Source: Winogradskyella helgolandensis
GTDB lineage: Bacteria; Bacteroidota; Bacteroidia; Flavobacteriales; Flavobacteriaceae
Length of the DNA stretch: 64,000 bases
Direction of reading: 5' to 3'
Assembly (NCBI RefSeq): GCF_013404085.1
Contig: NZ_JABFHO010000001.1
Span: 1,364,001 to 1,428,000, forward strand
This document shows positions 54,925 to 64,000 of this stretch, one piece after another. The position numbers and the translations under genes are program-made. The notes under the pieces were generated by a model, which saw only the letters and a program-made list of their open reading frames with translations, did not search any database and was not told where the DNA came from. Each line of letters begins with the position of its first letter. Within the stretch, counting starts at the first letter, position 1.

Positions 54925-57900
54925 ATGAAAAAAATTACTTTTCTATTTATTCTAATGATTGCTTTTTGTTGGCAATCAAATGCGCAATTCACAGAGAGCT
55001 TTGAAACAGAAATACCTGCGACATGGACTGTTTTAGATCTTACTAGTTCATCTACGTGGGTGTGGGATGATTCACCAGAAAATGGGGCACAAGATGGTTC
55101 TGCTGTTGCAAAGATTGAATCTGGCTATCCTGACGCTAACGATGATTACTTAGTTACCCCTCAAATTTCAGTGACTTCTGGTTTAAACGATAGATTGATA
55201 TTTTATGTGAAATCTAGAAGTGGTTTGTATTTAGAACCTTATGAGGTATTATTGTCTACAGCCACAGCTACTGCTGCGGATTTTACTGTAGTGCTGCAGG
55301 CACAAAGCGAAGCTCCTGATGAATGGACTAAAGTGACTTTAGATCTATCTACTTATAATGGGCAATCAATTTACGTTGCTGTTCGATCAACGTCAGATGA
55401 TAATTGGGAGTTGTATGTAGATAATTTTGTGAATGACACATTTCCTGCTTGTATGGAGCCTACAGAATTAACCGTAGATAATATTAGTACTACAACAGCA
55501 GATTTAGCTTGGACAGAAAATGGTACTGCTTCAGCTTGGAATATAGAAATTGTAGATATCACTGCAGGTGGAACTATAACTGGTATTCCAACTTCTAGTG
55601 GAGTTACTAATCCTTATACGGCAACTAGTTTAGCGTCTGGTACCCAATATGAATTTTATGTGCAAGCCGATTGTGGTGTAGTTGATGGTTCTTCTATTTG
55701 GGTAGGTCCAATGTCGTTTACGACGGTTTGTGATACTTTTACTGCTCCTTACACACAAAATTTTGAGAATGCAGGTGATATTCCTGCTTGTTGGACAATG
55801 TCTAGCGATTCAGGACAAGAAGATTGGTTTTTTAGAGATTCTGGTCCAAGTCATGTTGGCGATGGTGGCGACCTCTCAGGTAGTACATTATCAGATGGTT
55901 ATTATGCTGTTTGTGATGCATCGAGTGATCATGGTTTAAGATATTTAATGAGTCCTTTTGTAGATGTTAGTACTTTAGCGACACCTGAACTACGTTTTTA
56001 TGAAATAAGTAATGCTGAAGATTCAAGTAACGCACAATTAGATGTAGAAATTTGGGATGGTGTAGCCTGGAATCTTATGGCTACATTTGATACAAATACA
56101 GATGGTTGGGAGTTAAAAATAATAGATATAAGTACATTAACATATACAGGGCCAGCACAAGCTCGCTTTACCTTTTCTGAACCTAATGGTGGTAGTGATG
56201 ATGATATTGCTATTGATGATGTAATTTTTGATAACCCTATACCTTGTATATTTCCTGCAGATTTATCAGTAGCAAATGTTACTGCTACAACAGCAGATTT
56301 GGCATGGACAGAAACGGGTAGTGCTACAGCTTGGAATATTGAAATTGTAAATTTAACTGCGGAAGAAACTGTAACAGGTACTGCAACACTAACTGGAGTT
56401 ACTAACCCTTATACAGTAACAGGTTTATTATCTAATACCGTTTATGAATTCTATGTTCAATCAAATTGTGGTACAACCGATGGAAATTCGTCTTGGATAG
56501 GACCAGTGTCTATTATAACTGATTGTGAAGCTTTGACAGCGCCCTATACAGAAGGTTTTGATAATGGTGGTGCCATACCAGATTGTTGGAGAATGTATAG
56601 TGATTCAGGAGAAGAAGAATGGTTTTTTCAAGATTCAGGATTAAGTCATGTTGGTGATCATGGCCTAATAACAGGAACTACAGCTACAGGTGGTTTCTAT
56701 GCCGCAGCAGATGCTTCTAGTGATCATGGACCTAGATATTTGTTAACTCCTTTTGTAGATGTTAGTACGTTAACAGCACCAGCATTAAGTTTTTATGAAA
56801 TAAGTAATTCTGAGGATTCAGAAAATGCACAACTCGATGTAGAAGTTTGGGATGGTGCTGCTTGGAATCTAATGGCAACTTATAATACAAATACAGTAGG
56901 TTGGGAATTGAAGACTTTAGATATTAGTAGTTTAACGTTTACCGGACCAGCACAAGCGCGTTTTACATTTTCAGAAGTTATTGCCCCTGGTGATGTTGAC
57001 GATGATATCGCTATTGATGATGTTACTTTTGATGAGGCGCCTGCTTGTATGACACCTACAGATCTATCTGTATCAAATATTACATTGACTACAGCAGACG
57101 TCGCTTGGACAGCAAATGGTAATGGTACCACTTGGAATATTGAAGTTGTTAATTTAACTGCAGGTGAAACAGCTACAGGATTAGCAACTGTATTTGGGGC
57201 TACAAATCCGTATACACTTACAGGTTTAGAAGATGATAGCCATTACGAAGTTTATGTGCAAGCTGATTGTGATGTAGACGGTGTTTCTTTATGGGTAGGT
57301 CCATATATATTTGCAACTGCAATTATTCCTCCGGCTTGTGGTGGTATATTTGTAGATGGTGGTGGTAGTAACGGTAATTATCCAGCTTCTGAATTTTCGA
57401 CTACAACGATTCTTCCAGATTCAGCTGGAGAAGCAGTGACTATTACGTTTACATACGTTGATATAGAGGTAGATACGTTTGGTTCTGGGCAGCAAGATGG
57501 CTGTTTCGATTACTTAACTATTTATAATGGGCCAGATAATACGTATCCTGTTTTAGCACAAACATTGTGTGGGCAAGACAGCAGTAATGGAGATAATACT
57601 TTAGTTGCAAGTAGCGAGCTTCATATTGGTGATTCTTATTCATCTACAGATCCATCAGGAGCTTTAACTATTGAGTTTAGGTCTGATCCTTATACTAGCT
57701 TAACTGGTTGGGAGGCATCAGTAACATGTGCTGTTTTAGGTGTTGATGATGTGGTTGACGAAGCTGCTTTCACTTATTATCCTAATCCAGTTAAAAACAC
57801 ATTAACATTAAATGCTCAAAAAAATATTGAAGCTGTAACTGTGTATAATATGTTAGGTCAAGAAGTATTAAGAACAGCACCTAATAGTGTTGCAAATGAG

Positions 57901-57990
57901 TTAGATATGTCTAGCTTAAATACAGGAACTTATTTTGTTAAAGTAACTATTGAAAATGTTACACAAGCGATACGAGTAATTAAGCAATAA
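54925..57990 (+). CDS. Modular secreted T9SS type A adhesin-like protein
   Basis: 1021-residue secreted protein. Signal peptide (ends near SNAQ, about 21). Three jelly-roll (choice-of-anchor J/MAM-like) domains at about 22-172, 272-438 and 537-705 alternate with three fibronectin type III domains at about 178-268, 441-532 and 710-800; a CUB-like domain at about 804-940 follows, and a T9SS type A C-terminal sorting domain at about 948-1021 (YYPNPVKN, then TYFVKVTIENV). The repeats are clearly homologous, e.g. CFFPADLSVAN-type starts (CIFPADLSVAN, CMTPTDLSVSN). No catalytic domain is present, so it is probably a surface or adhesion protein exported through SprA. It ends with a terminator. Confidence 0.9.
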   Translation: MKKITFLFILMIAFCWQSNAQFTESFETEIPATWTVLDLTSSSTWVWDDSPENGAQDGSAVAKIESGYPDANDDYLVTPQISVTSGLNDRLIFYVKSRSGLYLEPYEVLLSTATATAADFTVVLQAQSEAPDEWTKVTLDLSTYNGQSIYVAVRSTSDDNWELYVDNFVNDTFPACMEPTELTVDNISTTTADLAWTENGTASAWNIEIVDITAGGTITGIPTSSGVTNPYTATSLASGTQYEFYVQADCGVVDGSSIWVGPMSFTTVCDTFTAPYTQNFENAGDIPACWTMSSDSGQEDWFFRDSGPSHVGDGGDLSGSTLSDGYYAVCDASSDHGLRYLMSPFVDVSTLATPELRFYEISNAEDSSNAQLDVEIWDGVAWNLMATFDTNTDGWELKIIDISTLTYTGPAQARFTFSEPNGGSDDDIAIDDVIFDNPIPCIFPADLSVANVTATTADLAWTETGSATAWNIEIVNLTAEETVTGTATLTGVTNPYTVTGLLSNTVYEFYVQSNCGTTDGNSSWIGPVSIITDCEALTAPYTEGFDNGGAIPDCWRMYSDSGEEEWFFQDSGLSHVGDHGLITGTTATGGFYAAADASSDHGPRYLLTPFVDVSTLTAPALSFYEISNSEDSENAQLDVEVWDGAAWNLMATYNTNTVGWELKTLDISSLTFTGPAQARFTFSEVIAPGDVDDDIAIDDVTFDEAPACMTPTDLSVSNITLTTADVAWTANGNGTTWNIEVVNLTAGETATGLATVFGATNPYTLTGLEDDSHYEVYVQADCDVDGVSLWVGPYIFATAIIPPACGGIFVDGGGSNGNYPASEFSTTTILPDSAGEAVTITFTYVDIEVDTFGSGQQDGCFDYLTIYNGPDNTYPVLAQTLCGQDSSNGDNTLVASSELHIGDSYSSTDPSGALTIEFRSDPYTSLTGWEASVTCAVLGVDDVVDEAAFTYYPNPVKNTLTLNAQKNIEAVTVYNMLGQEVLRTAPNSVANELDMSSLNTGTYFVKVTIENVTQAIRVIKQ

Positions 57991-58005
57991 ATTTATTTTA
58001 AAACA

Positions 58006-58038
58006 CAGAAGCCACTTAATTTTACTTTGTGGCTTTTG
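58006..58038 (+). terminator. Terminator after the type A adhesin gene
   Basis: CAGAAGCCAC (58006-58015) and GTGGCTTTTG (58029-58038) pair over 10 bp with one G-U pair and a 13-base AT-rich loop. T-rich DNA (TTGTTTTC) follows. Confidence 0.75.
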
Positions 58039-58117
58039 TTGTTTTCTAATGTAAGATTTAACAGGGTGTCTGTTTAATAATGGACTAATTTCTTTACCAA
58101 ATTAAATAAAAATTGAA

Positions 58118-61100
58118 ATGAATAAGAATATCTTCAAACTGACCTTTTTAGCTTTTTGTTTGCTCGGGAGTTCAATAGCCTTATCTCAAACAATAACTCC
58201 ACCAGTAGGAGTGTCTTGTCCTTCTAACAACTCCACGTTTGTATTTGTAGAAGAATTTGATGATTCTGATGGATGGATAGGGGATATTACAACCAATAAT
58301 ATTGGCGGTAATTGGGAAATACCAGGTAATTCAGACAGTAGTGAAACAGGGCCTAGTTCTGCTTTTAGTGGTTCTCATTATATGAATTTTGAAGCTTCAG
58401 GTAATGCTAATCAACAATCAGCTTCAATAATTAGTCCTGTTATTGATTTGACTACAGCCACAGATGGAGCTGAATTATCTTTTTATCTCCATGCCTATGG
58501 TGATAATATGGGAGAATTAGAAGTTGAGGTTTCTAATTCAGTTTCCGGACCATTTACAAATCTATTTACATGGACAGGTCAATTGCAAACTTATAGTTCT
58601 GAAGCTTGGGTGCCAGTAGGTGTAAATTTAGATGCTTATCTCGGACAATCTATATATTTAAAATTTAAGAATACACGAGCAGGTTATAGTAGTAGAGCAG
58701 ATATGTCTATTGATTTGTTGCGTGTAGAAACTTGTGGGACATTTTGTATTTCTCCGACGCTTTCCCTTAATTATGTAAACTCTAATGATACGAATGCTTT
58801 CGCTAGTTTTTCTTGGCAAGCTAATGATAGCGAAACGTCTTGGGAGTATGTGGTATTACCTTCAGGATCTAGCATTCCATCATCGGGTACTTCATCTTCA
58901 ATTACAACTGTTATTGAAAATGATTTATTGTTTGATACGGAGTATGACGTATATGTCAGAGCAAATTGTACAAATGGTAATAGTATTTGGGCTGGACCTT
59001 TAACTTTTACAACTCCAATACAGACAAGATTTACAATTGACTGTACTGCAGGGCCTTTAACTGGGTCTTTATGCTATGGTGATAACGGAGTAGTTGATCC
59101 CGAAGTGTTTACTTTTACAAGTACAGATGGTACGCCTTTAACTATAACGTTTCTATCGGGTTATATTCAAGAAGGATGGGATCCATTGGTCGTTCTCGAC
59201 TATAATGGTTCACCTATTGTTCCATACACTGATTATTTCTTTGGTAATGAAGGAGATCTTGCAGGTGTAACTTATACATCTACCGGCAATAGAATATCAT
59301 TTTATGTTGCTTCAGATGATTTTCTACCATCGAGTTGTGCTAACGGTGATGATCCTTTAAGAGGAGGTATTACTTATAAAGTAGCTTGTGATACATGTAC
59401 AAACTCAGAGTCAACCTATACAATTGTAGATGATTGTGGTAATGAAGATCAATTCTTTGTCAATGTTAATGTTTTATCTTTAGGTAGTGCTACATCATTA
59501 ACTTTAGCTAATAACATCGATTTAGATACGACGACCGTAGATGCCGTTGGGACTTATCAAATTGGACCATTCCCTTTCTTTACTAATGTAATATATACCT
59601 TAAATAATGATCAAGATATTAATTGTGTATATGATAGTTTGCCAATAGTAGTAAGAGCTTGTATTCCAGAAAATGACGAGTGTTTAAATGCTGAGGTTGC
59701 AGTAGTAAATACAGGCGATAATTGTGAGCAATTAAATTATGGGACTATATTATCTGCAACACCATCTAACGTACCTGGAACATCTTGTGAAGGAGATCCT
59801 GATGATGATGTGTGGTTTCAGTTTACCGCTATAAATGACATTCAAATAATAGAGTTTATAAATATTGTAGAAAATGACATCTCTTCAGGTCTTAATCATG
59901 CTGTTTATGAAGGTGTTTGTGGAAGTCTTAATGAATTGTATTGTTCAGATTCAAACTCTAGTGTTACACCTCAATTGACTATTGGTGATACGTACTATAT
60001 TAGAGTATTCTCAGAAGGTTCAGAAGATGAAAACGTGACTTTTGATTTATGTATTAGAAAAGGTTTTAATAGTATAGAAGTAAGCGACACTATCTATACT
60101 ATAGACGAATTGGTGCGAGATATCTTGTTTAATAGTCCATGTGCACAAGTATCAAATATTACGTATTCCACAGGGGTAAACTTTAGTGATAATCAGCCAA
60201 ATGGCATTGGTTATTTTTCTATGGATGGTGAAGGATTCCCTTTTGAACAAGGAATATTGTTAAGTACGGGGCATGTTGTGGAGGCAGCAGGACCAAATGA
60301 CGAATTAATAAATTCGGGAGGGGCATCGTGGCCAGGAGATTCTGATTTAGATGATCTTTTGGGAGTGTCATCTAGAAATGCAACAATAATTGAATTTGAT
60401 TTTATACCCTTATCACAATCTATAAGTTTCGACTTTTTAATGGCTTCAGAAGAGTATACAGGAGCAACAGGAGGAACAGATGAGTGTACGTATTCAGATG
60501 CTTTTGCTTTTCTCTTAACGGATGCTGAAGACAATACTACTAATTTAGCTGTTATTCCTGGTACTACAACGCCAATTTTAACAACAAATATTCATCCAGA
60601 AAATGAATCTTGTCCGGCAATCAATGAGGAGTATTTTGGGGAATACATAACTGAAAATTTACCTCCAATGAATTTCAATGGTAGAACAGTTGTGTTTACT
60701 GCGCAAGCTCCTGTAATTGTTGGACAGTCCTATCATATAAAATTGGTCGTTGCAGATGATTCAGATGCACAATATGATACTGGTATTTTTCTAAAATCTG
60801 GTAGTTTTGATATTGGAGAGTTAGACTTAGGTGATGATATTACTATAGAAGCTGGTACAGCAACATGTTTAAATGAGCCTGTTGTGTTAAATACCTTAGC
60901 ATCAGATCTAGAGCATGTATGGTATAAGGACGGTTTTGTTATTGAAGGAGAAACGTCTTCTACGTTAATAGTAACTGAGCCAAATTTTTATACTGCTCAA
61001 GTTATTTTTTCAAATGATTGTATACTTACTAGTAATATTCTGGTTGAATTCTTAGAATTACCAATCGCAAATTTTGCTCCTGATTTAGTAGAATGCTCAG

Positions 61101-62137
61101 CAACAAATCAGGCATTCTTCGATCTTACAGAAAATGATGAGGCTATTTTAGGTGACCAAAACGCTGCAGATTTTACAATTACATATCATAGTGCTGAACA
61201 AGATGCGATTGATGGATTAAGTCCGTTATCTTCCATTTATTCTAATATTTCTAGTCCTCAAATCATTTATGCGAGAATCGAAAACAATAATACAGGTTGT
61301 TTTGCTACAACTACGTTCTTTTTAACGTTATCCGCACCGTCACATACCGCTTTTAGCACAGATTTAATAGGTTGTGATTTTGATAATGATGGTGTGGCTA
61401 GTTTTGATTTGGAGAGTCACAATTTTGAAATTTTAAATGGTCAGGATGCATCACAATATAATGTGTCTTATTATACATCTGAATCTGATGCTATGTCTGC
61501 TACAGGAGCGCTTTCTGGTTTGTATGAGAGTTCGGGAGAAACCTTGTATGTCAGAGTAGAGTCTGTAGATTTTTCAGGTTGTTATGTCACCAATGATTTT
61601 AATTTAGTAATTGGAATTGAGCCTGTTGCGAGTTTTGTTTCTGATGTTAATTTTGAAGTTTGTCCTAACGCTTCTTCTCCAATAGATATTGAGGCCATTC
61701 CAGGTAATTATGCGTTGTCGGAGGTTTCAATTAACTGGTATCGTGATGGTGGTATAATTGCTGGTGAAAATAGTTTGACTTTACCTGTTTTAGAAGCCGG
61801 ATCATATGAAATTGAAGTTGTGTTTAACGATACAGGTTGTATAGGTTATAGCGAATTTACAGTTGTAGAGTTGGCTTCATGTGTATTTCCTCAAGGTATT
61901 TCACCAGGTGTTTCACCAGGTCAGAACGATACGTTTGACTTAAGCAGTTTTAGCGTTACTAAGCTAGAGATATTTAATAGATATGGAGCCCTAGTGTATT
62001 CAAAAAATAATTATACCAATGAATGGCATGGACAAACCAATGGTGGTGATGAGCTACCAGTAGGTACGTATTTCTATACGGTTGTTTACGAAGGTGGTGC
62101 AAAAACAAAAAGTGCTTGGGTCTATATTAACAAATAA
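58118..62137 (+). CDS. Very large secreted protein with T9SS type B sorting domain
   Basis: 1339-residue secreted protein: signal peptide (about 1-24), a jelly-roll domain (about 40-200), a fibronectin-like domain (about 207-305), a CUB-like domain (about 310-430), a PPC-like domain (about 525-650), a choice-of-anchor L domain (about 655-910, with MASEEYTG and AFAFLL), immunoglobulin-like repeats (about 915-1250) and a type B C-terminal sorting domain (about 1262-1339: EIFNRYGALVYSKN, then LPVGTYFYTVVYEGG). Type B domains are the ones found in SprB-like proteins that need a PorP/SprF partner, which is the next gene. Probable adhesin or surface matrix protein; no enzyme domain is seen. Confidence 0.88.
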   Translation: MNKNIFKLTFLAFCLLGSSIALSQTITPPVGVSCPSNNSTFVFVEEFDDSDGWIGDITTNNIGGNWEIPGNSDSSETGPSSAFSGSHYMNFEASGNANQQSASIISPVIDLTTATDGAELSFYLHAYGDNMGELEVEVSNSVSGPFTNLFTWTGQLQTYSSEAWVPVGVNLDAYLGQSIYLKFKNTRAGYSSRADMSIDLLRVETCGTFCISPTLSLNYVNSNDTNAFASFSWQANDSETSWEYVVLPSGSSIPSSGTSSSITTVIENDLLFDTEYDVYVRANCTNGNSIWAGPLTFTTPIQTRFTIDCTAGPLTGSLCYGDNGVVDPEVFTFTSTDGTPLTITFLSGYIQEGWDPLVVLDYNGSPIVPYTDYFFGNEGDLAGVTYTSTGNRISFYVASDDFLPSSCANGDDPLRGGITYKVACDTCTNSESTYTIVDDCGNEDQFFVNVNVLSLGSATSLTLANNIDLDTTTVDAVGTYQIGPFPFFTNVIYTLNNDQDINCVYDSLPIVVRACIPENDECLNAEVAVVNTGDNCEQLNYGTILSATPSNVPGTSCEGDPDDDVWFQFTAINDIQIIEFINIVENDISSGLNHAVYEGVCGSLNELYCSDSNSSVTPQLTIGDTYYIRVFSEGSEDENVTFDLCIRKGFNSIEVSDTIYTIDELVRDILFNSPCAQVSNITYSTGVNFSDNQPNGIGYFSMDGEGFPFEQGILLSTGHVVEAAGPNDELINSGGASWPGDSDLDDLLGVSSRNATIIEFDFIPLSQSISFDFLMASEEYTGATGGTDECTYSDAFAFLLTDAEDNTTNLAVIPGTTTPILTTNIHPENESCPAINEEYFGEYITENLPPMNFNGRTVVFTAQAPVIVGQSYHIKLVVADDSDAQYDTGIFLKSGSFDIGELDLGDDITIEAGTATCLNEPVVLNTLASDLEHVWYKDGFVIEGETSSTLIVTEPNFYTAQVIFSNDCILTSNILVEFLELPIANFAPDLVECSATNQAFFDLTENDEAILGDQNAADFTITYHSAEQDAIDGLSPLSSIYSNISSPQIIYARIENNNTGCFATTTFFLTLSAPSHTAFSTDLIGCDFDNDGVASFDLESHNFEILNGQDASQYNVSYYTSESDAMSATGALSGLYESSGETLYVRVESVDFSGCYVTNDFNLVIGIEPVASFVSDVNFEVCPNASSPIDIEAIPGNYALSEVSINWYRDGGIIAGENSLTLPVLEAGSYEIEVVFNDTGCIGYSEFTVVELASCVFPQGISPGVSPGQNDTFDLSSFSVTKLEIFNRYGALVYSKNNYTNEWHGQTNGGDELPVGTYFYTVVYEGGAKTKSAWVYINK

Positions 62138-62164
62138 TCAACTATAAAAAATTAACTTATTATA

Positions 62165-63073
62165 ATGAAAAAACTCTCTATTATAGCGGTTTTGCTTTTA
62201 GCATTTCAGATGCATGGGCAACAAGACCCACAGTACACGCAGTACATGTATAATATGAATATCATTAATCCTGCGTATGCAGGCTCAAAAGAAAATCTTT
62301 CTTTTGGATTATTATACAGAAATCAATGGACAAAGATTGATGGCGGACCAGAAACAGGAACATTTTTCGGTCATGCACCTATTAGTGATAAGCTTGGCTT
62401 AGGGGTGTCTCTTATTTCAGATCAAATTGGTCCGGTTAAAGAAACCAATGCTTATATAGATTTGTCGTACACATTGCAATTAGGTGGTGAACACCGTTTA
62501 GCATTTGGCGTAAAAGCGGGAGCTACATTTCATGATATAGGTTTAAACTCTGGTGTAGATGTGGTGGATAATACGGACCCATTTTTTGCACAAGACATTA
62601 ATACGACAACACCTAATATCGGAGCAGGGTTCTTTTACTATACTGATAAATATTATGTTTCCTTATCTGTACCAAATTTATTGTCATCAGTACATTTAGA
62701 TGCTGATGGTTATAAAATAGGATCTGAAACGCAACACTATTTCTTAACTGGTGGTTACGTGTTCGATTTATCACCAAATACAGAGTTGAAGCCATCAGTA
62801 ATGGTGAAGTCTGCATTTGATGCACCAACATCATTCGATGTTAACGTCAATGCGAGATTCTACAAAAAATTCGAAATTGGAGCGTCATATCGATTAGATG
62901 ATTCATTTTCTGGTTTAGTTAATTTTGCTTTATCACCGTCTATAAGAGTAGGATATGCATATGATGCCATCTCTTCAGATATTAAAGCATATGCACCTGC
63001 ATCTCATGAGATCATGTTATTATTTGATCTTAATTTTGCAAAACGTGTTTCTCGTTCACCTAGATACTTTTAA
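62165..63073 (+). CDS. PorP/SprF family outer membrane protein
   Basis: 302 residues, type IX secretion system membrane protein of the PorP/SprF family. Signal peptide (ends at about residue 19, MHGQQ), followed by the hallmark start QDPQYTQYMYNMNIINPAYA and a beta-barrel of about 14 strands. Family members act as dedicated partners for a type B sorting-domain protein encoded directly upstream, as SprF does for SprB. It is 27 bp after that gene and 20 bp before the OmpA-like gene, so the three form an operon. Confidence 0.93.
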   Translation: MKKLSIIAVLLLAFQMHGQQDPQYTQYMYNMNIINPAYAGSKENLSFGLLYRNQWTKIDGGPETGTFFGHAPISDKLGLGVSLISDQIGPVKETNAYIDLSYTLQLGGEHRLAFGVKAGATFHDIGLNSGVDVVDNTDPFFAQDINTTTPNIGAGFFYYTDKYYVSLSVPNLLSSVHLDADGYKIGSETQHYFLTGGYVFDLSPNTELKPSVMVKSAFDAPTSFDVNVNARFYKKFEIGASYRLDDSFSGLVNFALSPSIRVGYAYDAISSDIKAYAPASHEIMLLFDLNFAKRVSRSPRYF

Positions 63074-63093
63074 TCAGTTAAGCTAAATCAATT

Positions 63094-64000
63094 ATGAAAA
63101 ACTATAAAACATTATTATTAATTACGTTGATGAGTGGTTTTTGCCTAACTGCTCAAAATAAAGACACTAAAAAAGCAGACAAGCAATTTGCACAATACGA
63201 ATTTGTAAAAGCCGCAGAAAGCTACAACAAGCTCGTAGACAATGGTAAAGCTGATGCTTATGTATACGGACAACTTGCTGAAAGTTATTATAACATTTTT
63301 AATACTGAGGCAGCTGAACGTTGGTATGCTAAAGCATTAGAAACATCTGATAACCCAGAAATGGTGTACAAGTACTCACAAATGCTAAAAGCAAATGGTA
63401 AGTATGACGAATCTAACAAACAGATGGATAAATTTGCAACGCTACGTCCTTCAGATGACAGAGCTACAGCTTATAGAAAAAACCCTGATTACCTTCCTAA
63501 GATTTTAGAACAAGGTAAAAAGTTTAATGTTCAAAATGCAGATTTCAATTCTGAACAATCTGATTTTGGTGGTACTATGAGTGAAGGTAAATTATACATC
63601 ACATCGGGTCGTAACGATAGTCGTAAAACTTATGGATGGAACGATCAGCCGTTTTTAGATATTTATACAATTACTAAAAATACTGACGGAACATACCAAG
63701 AAGCAACTTTAGCAAATAATAAAATCAATACGAGATACCACGAAGGTTTAGTATCGTTTTCTCCAGATGGTAAAACCATGTATTTTTCTAGAGAAAGTTA
63801 TTACGAAAAAGATTTTCAAAAGGATTCTTTAAGCAGTACAAAATTCAGTCAACTTTATTTATTTAAAGCGACTAAATTAGGTGATGATTGGGATACTATA
63901 GAAGCATTAGCTGTTAATAGTGAAAATTACTCAGTTAAAAATCCTTCTGTAAGTACTGATGGGAAAACCTTATATTTTTCTTCGAATATGCCAGAAGGTT
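63094..64000 (+). CDS. PorE-like OmpA family protein, N-terminal part (runs off the window)
   Basis: Open reading frame from ATG 63094 to the end of the window, 302 residues visible, no stop seen. Signal peptide (ends near LTAQN, about residue 23), then TPR helices (about 25-130) with AAESYNKLVDNGKADAY, followed by WD40/PD40-like beta-propeller repeats: HEGLVSFSPDGKTMYFSRES and KNPSVSTDGKTLYFSSN. This is the order known for PorE-type and other OmpA-like proteins that accompany PorP/SprF genes; a carboxypeptidase-like and an OmpA domain should lie downstream. It is the third gene of the T9SS type B unit. Confidence 0.88.
   Translation, partial: MKNYKTLLLITLMSGFCLTAQNKDTKKADKQFAQYEFVKAAESYNKLVDNGKADAYVYGQLAESYYNIFNTEAAERWYAKALETSDNPEMVYKYSQMLKANGKYDESNKQMDKFATLRPSDDRATAYRKNPDYLPKILEQGKKFNVQNADFNSEQSDFGGTMSEGKLYITSGRNDSRKTYGWNDQPFLDIYTITKNTDGTYQEATLANNKINTRYHEGLVSFSPDGKTMYFSRESYYEKDFQKDSLSSTKFSQLYLFKATKLGDDWDTIEALAVNSENYSVKNPSVSTDGKTLYFSSNMPEG

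Noticed and set aside
55440..57310. Repeated DNA that might suggest a repeat array or CRISPR
   Set aside because: The repeats are in frame, hundreds of bases long and diverged, and encode fibronectin type III and jelly-roll domains.

Overview
The window is chromosomal DNA from a low-GC, AT-rich member of the Flavobacteriaceae (Bacteroidota). The evidence is an Act-type alternative complex III operon, the giant SprA translocon gene of the type IX secretion system (T9SS), RemB, T9SS type A and type B sorting domains, PorP/SprF and PorE-like partners, and promoters matching the flavobacterial -7 element TANNTTTG. Genus cannot be fixed from the sequence alone. No rRNA, tRNA, CRISPR array, insertion sequence or phage gene was seen.

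Layout. (1) 1-11117: respiratory operon actA(partial)-actB-actC-actD-actE-actF-coxB-coxA, closed by a strong terminator at 11155-11196. It moves electrons from menaquinol through alternative complex III to an aa3-type cytochrome oxidase. (2) 11292-18841: ruvB, a cytochrome P450, queG, a short thioredoxin-like gene that looks 5'-truncated, a GAF sensor kinase and the malic enzyme/phosphotransacetylase-like protein MaeB. (3) 18996-31631: the ruvA-sprA-gcvH-vanZ-like-tonB-tonB2-remB block, which couples housekeeping genes to the T9SS/gliding apparatus. The two TonB-like proteins and RemB share a related TonB C-terminal-type domain. (4) 31632-36060: an accessory island of small minus-strand genes, a frameshifted pseudogene and a truncated transglutaminase-like gene. 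A degenerate ~40-bp motif recurs directly after the stop codons and makes the genes look like single-gene cassettes. This is the least explained part of the window. (5) 36125-41625: the second cytochrome-oxidase cluster: heme O synthase, two subunit III family proteins, a subunit IV family protein, a cysteine-less SCO-like protein, a canonical SCO protein, a DUF420 protein and a small CxxC membrane protein. (6) 41782-49658: a MacB-type ABC export operon with two permeases, a TolC-like channel and two HlyD-type adaptors, followed by tsaB. (7) 49655-52705, minus strand: an MscS channel, dodecin, a secreted unknown and a NifU-domain Fe-S protein. (8) 52835-64000: a membrane-anchored TPR/LuxR-type regulator, a modular T9SS type A adhesin-like protein, then a type B T9SS protein followed by PorP/SprF-like and PorE/OmpA-like genes, the last running off the window.

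How the parts fit. The two oxidase clusters supply the core subunits, heme and copper-insertion factors of one respiratory chain. TonB, SprA, RemB, PorP/SprF and the PorE-like protein are outer-membrane energy-coupling, secretion and gliding parts, and the two large repeat-domain proteins at the right end carry sorting signals for that secretion route. The 31.6-36 kb island interrupts otherwise conserved core synteny and carries the marks of repeated gain and decay of small genes.
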